From Dictyostelium firmibasis (taxonomy: Eukaryota > Evosea > Eumycetozoa > Dictyosteliales > Dictyosteliaceae): a stretch of 64,000 bases of DNA. A program made the position numbers and the translations under genes. Location of the stretch: contig CM069765.1 of NCBI GenBank assembly GCA_036169595.1, positions 1,662,501 to 1,726,500 of the forward strand. Direction: 5' to 3'. This document shows positions 31,177-41,723 of the stretch, one piece after another. Positions within the stretch are counted from its first letter, which is position 1. Each line of letters starts with the position of its first letter. The notes under the pieces are model-generated. The model was not told the DNA's origin. It ran no database searches and worked only from the letters and a program-made list of their open reading frames with translations.

Positions 31177-33633
31177 ATGATGGAACAAAGTTTTTTTAAA
31201 GTTTTTAAAAATAACTATATTAGAGGAATAATATTTAAATATGTAAAAGAAAAAAATGAATCACTATTTTATTCATCTTTTAATTTTTATCAGTTTTCAT
31301 TATTTTCAATAATAAAGATTAGAAATTGTTCACTTTTATTAGAAAAAATTCAACTATATATAAAATATTTAAAAAACGATGAATTAAACGATGATATAAA
31401 TAACAATCAAAATAATAATAATAATAATAATAATATAAAATATAATAAAATTTATAAATATTATTTAAATTTTAATAAAGAATGTTTAGAAGAATTATTT
31501 CAATGGAAAAATTTAGATTTAGTAATAATTAAATTAATATTTAAAACATTTGAAAGTGAAATAAAGCTAATAATTAAAAAATATCAATACAACTATTCGA
31601 TACTTTATTCAAATTTAATAAAAAGTGAAAATATTCAAATGCTTGAATACTTTATTAGTTATTTAGGAGATGATAATTATTTAGATTCATTAGCATCAAA
31701 TTTAACTCACTTTTCTTTTTCATCAATATCTTCGATTGATATTGTAGAGTTGATATTAAAGAGATGTAAACTTCAAAACGAAACTATTCTTAAAATTTTA
31801 AATAAAATAATTATGAAAAAAACAACTAGTATTTATGGTAGTATATTAATAGAGCAAATAAAATTAGTTCCATCTGACACAATAGAAACAATAGATTTTA
31901 GTATAGTTTCATCAAATTCATTATTGTACGAAGATAGATTAATGATTAAACTTTTAATTTTAAAAATCACTCAACTTTACAATATTAGGTTTAATGTTTT
32001 TTCAAAATCAAGATTTTTATTTCAAGGCACAGATTTTGAAGTAAAATTTAATTCACAAATTATTAAAATCTTAGGAATTGATTTACCTATGATTTATAGT
32101 TCAAATTTATTTGATATATATGAAGAATTGGTTTTAAGAGATCATTCAGATAATAAAGAATTTAAATTTTCTTCAAAAAATTTACAATGCTCATTAACAA
32201 TTAAAAATATTAATATTGCAAACCATTTAATCTCTAAACATATTAAAGATATTATATTATTATCAACTACATCATTTTACACTATATCCTTTGAATATTG
32301 TTGTATACCATTAGAAGAAAATGATTCTTTAAGAAAAAAAATATTATCATTTCCAACTTTAGAATGGAAACATATTTTTGGTTCAAAAACAAAGAAATTA
32401 TCAAAAAATCAATTGGAATTTATTTTGCAAAATAAGGAACTCTCAATTAAAAAGTATTATCTTTTAGAAATTATTTTGGAACAAAAAGATTTAGAACTAT
32501 TATCTCTATTCACAAATCATTTCAACTATTCACTTTATTCAATTTCTATACCAACATTTATTAATCTAATAAAATGTGAAAATCAAAAGTTAGTTGAACA
32601 TCTTTTCATTAAAGGATCTGATGTCAATGATAATGAAAACGCAACCATTCAGGAAAAACATTCAAATAAAACAAATGAACAAATTTTTCATACTTATTTC
32701 ACATTTTTAATGGCATCAATTCAAATAGAAAATGATTTTTCATTTAATTACCTTTTGTTATTAGTTAATAATTTTAATTTCAAAAAACCAATATCAGGTA
32801 ATTCATTATATTCAGATTATAAAACTGCAATATGGGGTTGGTTACCAAAATCTGATTCTTATAATAGTTCTTCAAGATCATTATTTATTAAAAGAATAAA
32901 AAAAATTAATCTACTTTCTCCGTATGTTTTTATCGATAAATATATGGTTGCCGAGTATTTTGACCTTCATTTCAATAAGAATAAAATTTCAATTAATCAA
33001 TTTAAACAATATATAGATTTTGCTATTGATAATTTGATTTTAAATATTAAACAATTATTTTTAAATTCAGTTTTATTAAATAATTTTGAAGTTTTGGAGT
33101 TTTTATATAAAAAAATCAAATCTTTTAATTCAAACTCTCAAGGTGTTTTAAGAAAAGAAATTATCTATGAGATCTTTGAAGAATTCAAAAAGAAGGAAAT
33201 AACAGATTGTAAAATGATTCTTTATTTAGTTTCAATAGATTTTTTAAGCATCATCAAGCTATCCTCGATCGTTAAACATTCTATTGACTCTAATGATAAA
33301 ATACTAATCAATATATTATTAGGAAGAAATCAAAAAAGATCAAATAAACAAATTCCTTTTAAAACTAGAACTTTAAGTGAAGAATTAAAAGAAATTAAAA
33401 TGACTTGTTTTGATCAATATATTAGGCTAGTACATTACCATATATTAATACATAGTACAAACTCTAGAAATTGGAATATTGTTTCTTATTTATTGGGTGA
33501 TGGTTATTTTTATATTAATCATAATACCTCACAAGATTTGTCCTATATACCTTTGGATTGTTCAAATTATATTAAAAAAGAGAATGATATATGTTTAAAA
33601 TTTTCAAAGAAAATAAATTTACCACAAAAATAA
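31177..33633 (+). CDS. Unrecognised 818-residue Dictyostelium protein
   Basis: I start it at ATG 31177 (MMEQSFFKVFKNNYIRGIIF). The frame is open upstream through a poly-Phe stretch encoded by poly-T, but only from a TTG. The opening pattern, FFKVFxNxYIRxxIFxYV, is shared by a large dictyostelid family of long helical proteins, some with ankyrin-like repeats. Here the body is Ile/Leu/Lys/Asn-rich with recurring helix pairs (for example LEYFISYLGDDNYLDSLA, NFEVLEFLYKKIKSF) that could be diverged ankyrin units. No catalytic motif, signal peptide or membrane helix is evident. Codon use is very A/T-biased, as in lineage-specific genes. Confidence 0.75.
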   Translation: MMEQSFFKVFKNNYIRGIIFKYVKEKNESLFYSSFNFYQFSLFSIIKIRNCSLLLEKIQLYIKYLKNDELNDDINNNQNNNNNNNNIKYNKIYKYYLNFNKECLEELFQWKNLDLVIIKLIFKTFESEIKLIIKKYQYNYSILYSNLIKSENIQMLEYFISYLGDDNYLDSLASNLTHFSFSSISSIDIVELILKRCKLQNETILKILNKIIMKKTTSIYGSILIEQIKLVPSDTIETIDFSIVSSNSLLYEDRLMIKLLILKITQLYNIRFNVFSKSRFLFQGTDFEVKFNSQIIKILGIDLPMIYSSNLFDIYEELVLRDHSDNKEFKFSSKNLQCSLTIKNINIANHLISKHIKDIILLSTTSFYTISFEYCCIPLEENDSLRKKILSFPTLEWKHIFGSKTKKLSKNQLEFILQNKELSIKKYYLLEIILEQKDLELLSLFTNHFNYSLYSISIPTFINLIKCENQKLVEHLFIKGSDVNDNENATIQEKHSNKTNEQIFHTYFTFLMASIQIENDFSFNYLLLLVNNFNFKKPISGNSLYSDYKTAIWGWLPKSDSYNSSSRSLFIKRIKKINLLSPYVFIDKYMVAEYFDLHFNKNKISINQFKQYIDFAIDNLILNIKQLFLNSVLLNNFEVLEFLYKKIKSFNSNSQGVLRKEIIYEIFEEFKKKEITDCKMILYLVSIDFLSIIKLSSIVKHSIDSNDKILINILLGRNQKRSNKQIPFKTRTLSEELKEIKMTCFDQYIRLVHYHILIHSTNSRNWNIVSYLLGDGYFYINHNTSQDLSYIPLDCSNYIKKENDICLKFSKKINLPQK

Positions 33634-33696
33634 AATATTCAATTTGAATGCAATTGATATTGGTTTTTTTTTTATGTATGAAGACACAACTGGGTT

Positions 33697-33938
33697 AAAT
33701 TATCTTTATTGTTTAATTTTTTATATATTTTTACCACAATTTTTTTTTAATTATATATATAGCCTTTTGCCATTTGTAAAATGTTTATTTAATTATTTCT
33801 TTGGGGTAAGGTTTAAATTTTTTTTTTTTTTAACCCATGATTAGACGCAAGGTCTATCGGCGGTGTTAATTAAATAAATTATCTTTATTGTTTACTTTTT
33901 AAAATTTTTAAATTTTTATATTTGGGGTAAGGTTTAAA
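33697..33938 (+). repeat. Imperfect direct repeats
   Basis: AAATTATCTTTATTGTTTA occurs at 33697 and again at 33876. TTGGGGTAAGGTTTAAA occurs at 33801 and 33922. A related ATTTGTAAAATGTTT block occurs at about 33772 and 34108. The order is kept but the spacing differs (179 and 121), so this is a duplicated segment with internal indels rather than a simple tandem repeat. Confidence 0.65.
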
Positions 33939-34169
33939 GAATTGTAGTTTAAGGTTAGTTTTTTTTTTTTTTTTTTTTTTTTAATATTATTGGGATTAGA
34001 ATTTCTAGTCACCATGTTTTTTGTTGTTGTTTTTTGGAGGTCGAGCTTTTTTCCGGTTGATTATGAGGTGTTATTTATTTTTTTTTTTATTATATAGCAA
34101 TACGCTATTTGTAAAATGTTTTTTTATTTATTTTTTAAATGTTTTTAGTATATGTTTAGAGGGGTGTTT

Positions 34170-34376
34170 TTAATAGAATGTTAGTGGTTTTGTGTTTGGG
34201 ATGTGGTGGCAGTTCCATATGTGATTTAAGTTTGAAATTTTTTTTTTCCATATGGTGTTGTGAGTGGCTGTTGTGAGGCCAGTTTTGATTGCATGGGTGT
34301 TGAGTGAGAGAGCGATCTTGGAGTATTCCATGTTGATAATTTTTGTCCATTGAGAGTTGACCATTTCATAGTTCAT
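34170..34376 (-). mobile_element. Possible fragment of a tRNA-targeted non-LTR retrotransposon (TRE-like ORF2)
   Basis: The minus-strand frame reads WTKIINMEYSKIALSLNTH, then THNTIWKKKISNLNHIW and WNCHHIPNTKPLTFY before a stop. The spacing of Trp, His and Lys resembles the region after the reverse transcriptase core of L1-type ORF2 proteins. Dictyostelium TRE3 elements are known to insert within about 150 bases downstream of tRNA genes. This fragment lies 240-450 bases beyond the 3' end of the tRNA-Cys gene and shares its orientation. Only about 68 codons are open, and no poly-A end or target duplication was found. Identity is a guess from pattern and location. Confidence 0.35.
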
Positions 34377-34449
34377 TTGCTGGGATTTGATCAGTTCTTT
34401 TTCTTGAATGGAGTTCTAGTGGTCGAAGGTTATTTTATTTATGAACACG

Positions 34450-34535
34450 TTACTTCGTGGAATGACCTAAGGCTCGTACCAAGGCCACGGAGACTGTGTG
34501 ATTCAGCGCAGAACCACTACACTAAGCCCCCGGTT
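34450..34535 (-). ncRNA. Degenerate tRNA-like sequence (A-box and B-box)
   Basis: On the minus strand, TTAGTGTAGTGGTT at about 34527-34514 fits the pol III A-box of Glu/Asp-type tRNAs. GGTACGAGCC, about 40 bases later, fits the B-box (GGTTCGANTCC) with few mismatches. The D-stem GTGT/GCGC pairs, but no good anticodon stem or acceptor stem can be formed, so it is not a functional tRNA as it stands. It could be a tRNA relic, a pol III promoter of an element, or a SINE-like unit. Another B-box-like GGATCGACTC lies at about 34583-34574. Confidence 0.35.
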
Positions 34536-34617
34536 GTAGACTAAGGTCAGGGGTTTTGTGTTGTGGAAAATCGAGAGTCGATCCCTTGATCTAAGGATTT
34601 TTTTATTTAAAAACAAA

Positions 34618-34688
34618 GTTCCGAACCAGGATTGAACTGGCGACCTAACGATTTGCAGTCGCTTGCTCTTCCACTGAGCTATCGAAAC
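34618..34688 (-). tRNA. tRNA-Cys (GCA)
   Basis: A 71-base cloverleaf folds completely on the minus strand. The acceptor stem is GTTTCGA/TCGGAAC, the D-stem GCTC/GAGC, the anticodon stem AGCGA/TCGTT with loop CTGCAAA (anticodon GCA), and the T-stem GCCAG/CTGGT with loop TTCAATC. The T-loop A58 and T54T55C56 are present, there is no intron, and CCA is not encoded. A run of T follows on the coding strand (the A run in TTTAAAAACAAAG on the plus strand is interrupted, so termination probably uses the T stretch beyond 34612). Confidence 0.95.
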
Positions 34689-34987
34689 TTGGATGAAAAT
34701 TTTGTAATAATAGCACTATTTATATAATTTTTTTTCCATTTTTAAAAAAAAAAATCATTTTTTTCAATTTTTTAAATATTAAAATATAAAATTATAGTTT
34801 TTTAAATTTTAAAAAAAAATTATTATTATTAAAACTCCCAAAATCAATTTTTCAAAAAAAAAAAATTAAAAGTTGTATTGTCCATTAAATAATAAATTCC
34901 TAACAGGGTGTTTAAAAAACGAATGAAAAAAAAATTTTGCAATTTTTTATTTATTTTTTTTTTTACTTTTTTTTTTAAAATTTTACA

Positions 34988-36117
34988 ATGAACAAACTTT
35001 TAATAAGGAAATTTTGTACAAATATAAAAAATGAGCCAACAAAACCATTAGTAGATAATATATATAAATTTATATTAAAAGATAATTTTAAAACTGTAGA
35101 GATTAAAGATTGTAAAAACAATAGAGGTTTATTTTATAACCCAATAGAATCACCGACACAAACCTTACCAATTATAAATCCATTAACAAATAAACCCAAT
35201 ATAATCTTTAAGGAAGAACCTTTTATAAGTTATCCTTCAATAATAAAATCAAATGAAAATGTGTGTTTATTTTAAGTAATAATAATTAAAATAAATAATA
35301 AAGAAGAAAAAAAAAAAAAAAAAAAAGAAAAAAAAGAAAAAAACTAATATTAAGAAATTTTATAATAAAGATTTGTGATCATTGTTTAAAAGAAATTAAA
35401 AAAAAAGAAGAAATTAGACAATGTGAAGAATGTAAAGTTATTAAATATTGCTCAAAAGAATGTAAAGAGAAATCATCGATAGAGTATCATAGTGTATTAT
35501 GTAAATCTACAGGATCGGGATTTAATTATTTGGAGAAACATGCATCAATAGAGAAAAGAAGATTTCCATTATTAGCAGGTAAAATATTGGCAAGAATGAT
35601 AATGGGATATCATTTAGAGAAATCATCTAAATCGACTTGGTTGCCATTACAAATGTTATCATTTGCAAAGAAACCACCACCATTAGAATGGAAAGATGAT
35701 TATTTAATATTCTCAAGATCACTACTAAAAGGTATGAGCGAATCAATGAAAAAGAAATTCGATTACGATTGGTTCGTTAGAGTCATGCAAATTCTCTACT
35801 TGAATACCATTGGCATCGATATCGACCCAAATCAACAAACTACTAAAATGTCTTCACCAGAATCTGGTATTGGTCTTTACTTGTTAACTTCTTTCATTAA
35901 TCATGATTGTGACCCAAATACATACATTCATTTCCCTGATGATCATACCATGCATTTATCGCCACTCAAACCAATTAATCCTGGTGATGAAATTACAATC
36001 TCTTACACTGACACCACAAAAGATATAGTTGATAGAAGATCTCAATTATTTGAAAACTATGGTTTCAATTGTGAATGTAAAAAATGTTTGAATGATTTAT
36101 TAATTAAAAGAAAATAA
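34988..36117 (+). CDS. SET and MYND domain protein (SMYD-like), two exons
   Basis: Exon 1 34988-35260, intron 35261-35370 (GTGTGT...AAAG) and exon 2 35371-36117 give 339 residues in phase. The MYND zinc finger spans about 93-135: CDHC, then CEECKVIKYCSKECK and EYHSVLC. The SET part follows with SFINHDCDPNTYIHF (cofactor and substrate pocket, family NHSCxPN), DEITISYTD and the post-SET cluster FNCECKKC. In the NHSCxPN motif the Ser is Asp here (NHDCDPN). SMYD proteins methylate histone or non-histone lysines. The first 30 residues (MNKLLIRKFCTN) are basic and could be a mitochondrial presequence. Convergent with the peptidase gene, 51 bases apart. Confidence 0.9.
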
Positions 36118-36168
36118 AAAACAATTCAAAAACTATTTTTTTTTAATGATTTTTTTGTTTGTTTTGTT

Positions 36169-38672
36169 TTAATTTAAATATTTTTTTAACCATAGAGAAA
36201 TATTAATCCATTGATCTAAACGAGCATCAATGCTATCAAGACCATGACCAGTTTTTGGATACATTAAACATTTTGTTGGAACATCTCTTTCTCTAAGCAT
36301 ACGATAATATAATAGACCTTGAGATGGTGGGACACGAAGATCGGAATCACCCAATGCCAATAATGATGGGATTTTAACTTTTTCAATGTGGAAACTTGGT
36401 GAACATTTTCTCATTTTTTCAATCTCTTCGATTGATGGCAAAGTATGATATTGAGAGGATGGATCAGGAATATTGACACCAGCTTCAAAGAAACACCAAT
36501 CTGGAATATCGGATAGAGTTGACATTGAAGGAATATCGATTACTGGATTTCTCATGATTGAAGTCTTTACAATTGGGAATCTACTTAAATGAGCAGACAA
36601 GAAACCACCATGACTGCCACCTATAACACCAATGTTGTTCTTATCGATTGTGTTGTCAATATTTTCAAGGGTGTAATTAATCGATTGTAAACAATCGTCA
36701 ACATCTAAATCACCAATGTAACCTGGTAAACAATCATTGAAATCTTTGCCAAAACCTGTTGAACCTCTATAATTTGGAATTATAATATTATAGCCCAACG
36801 ATACCAAATAAGTTATGGTTGAAGCATAGCCAACATCTAAATTTGAATGTGGACCACCGTGAATGAAAACCAAACAGCCCAATGGTGAAGATTGAGTACT
36901 ATTCTTATTCTTTAAATAAATCAATTCAAATGATTTAATTGATTCTGTAAATGGTGGTGGTGTTGGTTTTGAAACTGGAACAGTATGAATTGTTGCACCA
37001 AAAGAACTGAAAATCGATTTACACTGATCACTTGGTTTTGGTGAATAAATTAAAACTTTTTCATCACCAGTACTACTATTATTTAAATAGTCGACTAAAT
37101 AAATCTTTGAAGGTTGATTCACCGATGATTCACCAATTAAATATTTCTTTGATTCAAAATCGATATCATATAAACTATAAAGTTTTGGTTCTTCATCAGC
37201 TGATGAAATTTTAACTTCTTTCAACTCTTTTGACTCAATGTTAAAAGTGACGATCTTTTGAACTGATCTAACGGGTGTTGGGAATAATAATGTTTTTTCA
37301 TCGATAAATGGTCTCTCTGGTAGAGATTGACAGAAAATACCTGGGAACGAATCATTATAATTCTTGTAATCCAATAATGTTTCAAAAGATTGTGGTGGTT
37401 GTTGTTGGATTGAATCATTTGATGGCCAATTTAAAGAGAAAATCTTTGAGCAAGTATTATGGGGATATATTCTTTCGTTGAAACCCAAGAAAATTAATTT
37501 CAAAGAATCTGGTGTAAATCGTGGAGATCTATAACATCCATTATTACCATTTGGAATTAAGTTTGTAATAGATAATGGTGTTGTTAATTTATTTGGTTGT
37601 TTTGGATCGACTAATGATTTTTGATTTTCTTTCCATTGATTTCTAGCATCCATAAACTCTTTGAAATTTAAAAGATACAATGAACTTGATCTATTGAAAC
37701 ATGCTCTAATACCAAGCTTTCTGTTACCAAAATTCCAACCCACATAGACTAATCCTTCACCATTTGGTGTCCAAATAACTTGACCTGCTGATATCTTGTC
37801 AGATGGGAATGGCTCCACTGGGAATACAACCTCCTTTTCAATATCCACTATGAATATCGATGGATTTGCAACTGGTGAATAGGTTTCGCCCCAATCATCC
37901 CTAAAAATGAATTGTTCGCCAACTGCCTTATCTTTTGGTTCCTTATCAAAAAATCCTGTTACATTCAATTTAGAATCTGCGATGAATGCAATGAATTTCT
38001 CACATGGAGACCATGAAAAACTACCAAACCATTCTTTATATTTTATTAAAAAAAAAAATAATAATTAAAAATAATATAAAAAAAAAAATAAAAATAAAAA
38101 AAAATAAAAATAAAAAAAATAAAAATAAAAAAATAAAAATAAAAATAAAATAAAATAAAAACAATAATAATAAAAATAAAAATAATTAAGGTTAGTTTAA
38201 TTTTTTTTTTTTTTTTGTTAATATAAAATAAAAAATACAAACCATCATTTAAAATTTTTTTATGAATATCTTTTGATGTAATTGAAGTTATTAAATGAGA
38301 ACCATCAGTAATATCAAACGAGAATTCAAATTCAGTTGAAGGATTCTCTTTAATTGTTAAAACTTTCTTATGTGATGGTGACACTGAAATGATTGAAGTT
38401 GCTAACTCTTGTTGAATTGGTGACGAAACTACAACACTTTTCTTTGATGATGAATCATTTATAATTGTTTTTTGTGACATATAAAATTTACTTTTCTTAT
38501 TAGTAATATCTATTTGTGATACAATGACTGATGCTGATATTTGATTTTTATTCTCATCATATTGATTATTTGTGAAAAATACATTACTGACTGTTGGAAT
38601 TGATAATAACTCTTTGTAAACTTTAATAGTATCATCTCTATACTTTATCTCTTGTTCGCTTAAATTCTCCAT
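36169..38672 (-). CDS. Acylaminoacyl-peptidase (S9 family), two exons
   Basis: Exon 1 38672-38243, intron 38242-38034 (GTTTGT...AAAG) and exon 2 38033-36169 give 764 residues in phase. The start is ATG 38672; an in-frame TTG nine bases upstream is ignored. Residues 1-450 form the propeller-type domain. The alpha/beta-hydrolase part has LVFIHGGPHSNL (oxyanion region), GVIGGSHGGFLSAH with catalytic Ser617, LALGDSDLRVPPSQG with the Asp and YPKTGHGLDS with the His. The order and spacing match acylaminoacyl-peptidases, which remove N-acetylated residues from peptides in the cytosol. The full triad is present, so the enzyme should be active. The intron is long for this genome and consists largely of AAAAT repeats. 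Confidence 0.93.
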
Positions 38673-39120
38673 CTTTAACAAAAAAAATAAAAATTAAATT
38701 AATAATGAAAATTAAAATTAAAAAAAAAAATTAAAAAGTGTGAAATTAAAAAAAAAAAATTAAAAAAAAAAATAAAAAATAAAAAAAAAATAATTAAGCC
38801 ATTTTTGTAAGTTCAGTTATCTGGGAGAAGAAAAACTAATTTGTATGTTTAATAAAAAATTTTAAAAGAAAAAATAATAATAATTATAGTAATAATAAAA
38901 TTTTGGTAATAAAAAAATTAAAAAAAGGGAGTTTAATTTAATAGTAATTACTATAAAATTAAAACTTTAAAAATGATTAGAGTTTTATTACTTTATAATA
39001 ATTGTTTCAAAATTTATTCAATCTATTAATTATATTTTTGGAGATTATATATATTTGTTCTTTTGACACCAATTGCAATAAATTTAATACCGATTTTTTG
39101 AAATAATTTTCCAAATTAAT

Positions 39121-39157
<37 letters not shown>

Positions 39158-39361
39158 TTTTTTTTTATTTTTTTTTTATTTATTTTTTTATTTATTTTTT
39201 TATTTTTTTTTTTTAATGAGTCAACAGGTGTGAAAAACAAAAAAAAAAAAAAAAAAAACGATATCCATTCTGATGGCACCCAAAAGGCAATCAAATTTAA
39301 AAACTCATAGGGGCTATTAAATACATTATAATAATAATAATAATATATAAAAATAAAAAAA
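38673..39361. other. Divergent intergenic region, 689 bases
   Basis: Between the peptidase start (minus) and the thioesterase start (plus). A+T-rich with a poly-T run at 39127-39150. A patch of normal complexity at 38995-39100 and GACACCAATTGCAATAAAT at 39065-39083 could hold promoter elements. No gene seen. Confidence 0.6.
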
Positions 39362-41182
39362 ATGTTAAAAAATTTAGCAAAAACTAAAAAAATTAATGAA
39401 ATTAATTTTAAAAGAAATTTTTTATCACCAACTTTAGCATTGAAACTAAGAAATAATGATGGTAGTAGTAGTATTAGTAGTAATGGTAATATATCATCAT
39501 TAAATTCAAAAACCATTGAAATTCAAAATCTCCCATTGAATATATCAACACTTGATCTATTGAATGAGTTTAGAAATTATAAAATATCACCACATGGAAT
39601 AAAAACAAAATACAATAATGAAAAAGGATGTTGTTATATAACATTTGAAAACAATCAAGATTTTATGAAAGCAATAGATAAAAAGATATTTTCATTCAAT
39701 AATTCGAATTATTCAATCCAACCAATTAAACAACGATTATCTTCTTTATTTAACGATGAGGAAACAAAAACAGAAGCTGAAACAACTGAGACAACTGAAA
39801 CAACAACAACACCAAATACAACCATTCAACATGAAAATGTTAATATAATATCATCATTGAATTCAAATCATTATAATCACTCTATATCATACCCAAATCA
39901 GTCAGCAATTACACAACAATTATGGTTTGCAAGAGTTAGCAAAGAAGTTAATCCAGCCTTGACTGAAGCACCAAAGTTAACTACAAAAACTCCAGAAGAT
40001 AGTAAAGTAGAAATTGTATTACCATTTAGTACAGATTTACAATTACGTGAAAATTATTTATCACCCTATGGAAATTTAAGAATTGGTAGATTCTTAGAAG
40101 ATTTAGATGCCATTGCAACTGCTGTCGCTTTTAAACATGGTGAAAATGAAAATGATGGTTATAAAAAAATGTTTGTAACTGTATCAGTTGACACTATTAA
40201 AATTCTAAGACCATTGATACCAGATAGAGATATTAAAATGGAAGCTAAATTATCATGGGTCGGTAATAGTTCAATGGAGATTATGATTAGAGTTTTTTCA
40301 AAAGATAACCAAACTCAAATATGGGATCCAGTTTTAGTTGCATTCTTTACTATGGTTGGTGTTGATCCAAAAACAATGAAACCAACAAACATCAACTCAT
40401 TAAAAGTGGAAACTCACTCTGAAAAGAGACTATTCGCTGAGGGCGAGCAACATAAATTACAACGTTTAAATTCAAATCAACAATCACTTGAAAAAATACC
40501 ACCAACTCCTACAGAGTTAGAAACAATTCATAATCTATTCATGATTTCAAAACAACAACAACAACAACAATCATCATCATCATCATATCCATCATCATCT
40601 ATTCAACAGTATAATTCAAATTTCATTCCAATGAAATCAACAAGCCTTGAAACAGTTATTCTATGCCAACCACAAGAAAAGAATATTAATGGTCAAATTT
40701 TCGGTGGCTATTTAATGAGAATGGCCTTTGAAACTGCATTTACAACATGTTTTATGAAGTTTTCAGAATCTTTACCAAGATTTAGAAGTATAAGTGGTTT
40801 GAAATTCCTTAAACCAGTTGAAATTGGTGACATTCTTAATATGGAATCTACAATAACATACTCAAAACCAATGAATGATGATTGTGAAGGTCAAACTTAC
40901 TACACTCAAGTGGAAGTATTAGCCTATGTCACAGATCCATCAATTGGAGAGAAAAAACTTTCAAATGTTTTTAATTTTACCTTTTATTGTACCCCTTCAA
41001 AATCTCAAAAAGAAAAACTACAACAACAACAACAACAACATAATTCAAACAAAAAATTAAAACAAATTTTACCACAAACCTATTCCGAAGCTATGCGTTA
41101 TTTAACTGGTAAAAGAATAATTGACAGCTATATAGAATTTGAACAATCACCTTCCAAAATGGATGTTTTTAAAAACGACTAA
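39362..41182 (+). CDS. ACOT9-like acyl-CoA thioesterase with RRM-like N-terminal domain
   Basis: Single exon, 606 residues. The basic N-terminus (MLKNLAKTKKINEINFKRNF) resembles a mitochondrial presequence, as in animal ACOT9. Residues 51-123 look like an RRM: TIEIQNLPLNIS is RNP2-like, GCCYITFENNQDF is RNP1-like, with helices in the right places. Two hotdog domains follow: NYLSPYGNLRIGRFLEDLDA opens the first, and VILCQPQEKNINGQIFGGYL opens the second, each with the acidic/Gly residues used by this family. ACOT9-type enzymes hydrolyse acyl-CoAs to free acid and CoA. A Gln/Ser run separates the domains. A close paralogue without the RRM-like part follows at 41724. Confidence 0.9.
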   Translation: MLKNLAKTKKINEINFKRNFLSPTLALKLRNNDGSSSISSNGNISSLNSKTIEIQNLPLNISTLDLLNEFRNYKISPHGIKTKYNNEKGCCYITFENNQDFMKAIDKKIFSFNNSNYSIQPIKQRLSSLFNDEETKTEAETTETTETTTTPNTTIQHENVNIISSLNSNHYNHSISYPNQSAITQQLWFARVSKEVNPALTEAPKLTTKTPEDSKVEIVLPFSTDLQLRENYLSPYGNLRIGRFLEDLDAIATAVAFKHGENENDGYKKMFVTVSVDTIKILRPLIPDRDIKMEAKLSWVGNSSMEIMIRVFSKDNQTQIWDPVLVAFFTMVGVDPKTMKPTNINSLKVETHSEKRLFAEGEQHKLQRLNSNQQSLEKIPPTPTELETIHNLFMISKQQQQQQSSSSSYPSSSIQQYNSNFIPMKSTSLETVILCQPQEKNINGQIFGGYLMRMAFETAFTTCFMKFSESLPRFRSISGLKFLKPVEIGDILNMESTITYSKPMNDDCEGQTYYTQVEVLAYVTDPSIGEKKLSNVFNFTFYCTPSKSQKEKLQQQQQQHNSNKKLKQILPQTYSEAMRYLTGKRIIDSYIEFEQSPSKMDVFKND

Positions 41183-41604
41183 ATATTTATGTATTTTCCT
41201 CCCGTCCCCAAAAACGCCAAAATTTTCCTAAATAAAAACGAGCCGAAAAAAAAAAAATCTGAAAAATCTAAAATTTCGAGTGTCAATTTTTCTTTATTTC
41301 GTGTAAAAAAGAGGGAGACAGGGGGGTAAATGTCATAAAAAAAATAAAAATTAAAAAATAAAAAAATAAAAATAAAAAAGAAAAAAAAATTTTATTATTA
41401 ACCCCTAAAGATTATTTCCGATAATAAAACTTAAATTCAAGTCTTTCTATTTGTACTTTAAATTAATTAATTAAACAAGAAAAAAAATAATAAAAAAATA
41501 AAAAAAGAGAAACTCCATTTGGCCAATTATTTTTTGTAATTTATTTTATGATTATTTTATTTTTTTTTTTTAATTATTGGTATTTCCGTCCACAGTTTTT
41601 TAAT

Positions 41605-41654
<50 letters not shown>

Positions 41655-41723
41655 TCAAAGAATAAAAATTTAACCAATTATTTCTACACAGAACAAAAAA
41701 ATAAATAAACATACAGTGTCAAA
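41183..41723. other. Spacer between tandem thioesterase genes
   Basis: 541 bases. 41190-41335 is unusually complex for this genome, with C-rich (CCTCCCGTCCCC at about 41198-41209) and G-rich (GGGAGACAGGGGGG at about 41313-41326) patches. The remainder is poly-A/T, with a long poly-A at 41613-41651. No ORF or known RNA was recognised. Confidence 0.55.

Larger units (their letters stand above)
33634..34617. other. G-rich, compositionally foreign block downstream of tRNA-Cys
   Basis: Nearly 1 kb without a real gene, but with composition unlike ordinary spacers: the plus strand is rich in G and T (for example 34140-34460). It holds two direct-repeat pairs (33697/33876 and 33801/33922), a minus-strand reading frame resembling part of a retrotransposon ORF2 (34170-34376) and tRNA-like promoter boxes (34450-34600). 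It probably consists of debris from elements that insert near tRNA genes. Confidence 0.5.

Noticed and set aside
33644-33844. Plus-strand frame MNAIDIGFFFMYED...
   Set aside because: Mostly Phe/Tyr from poly-T; lies in a repeat block and has no family pattern.
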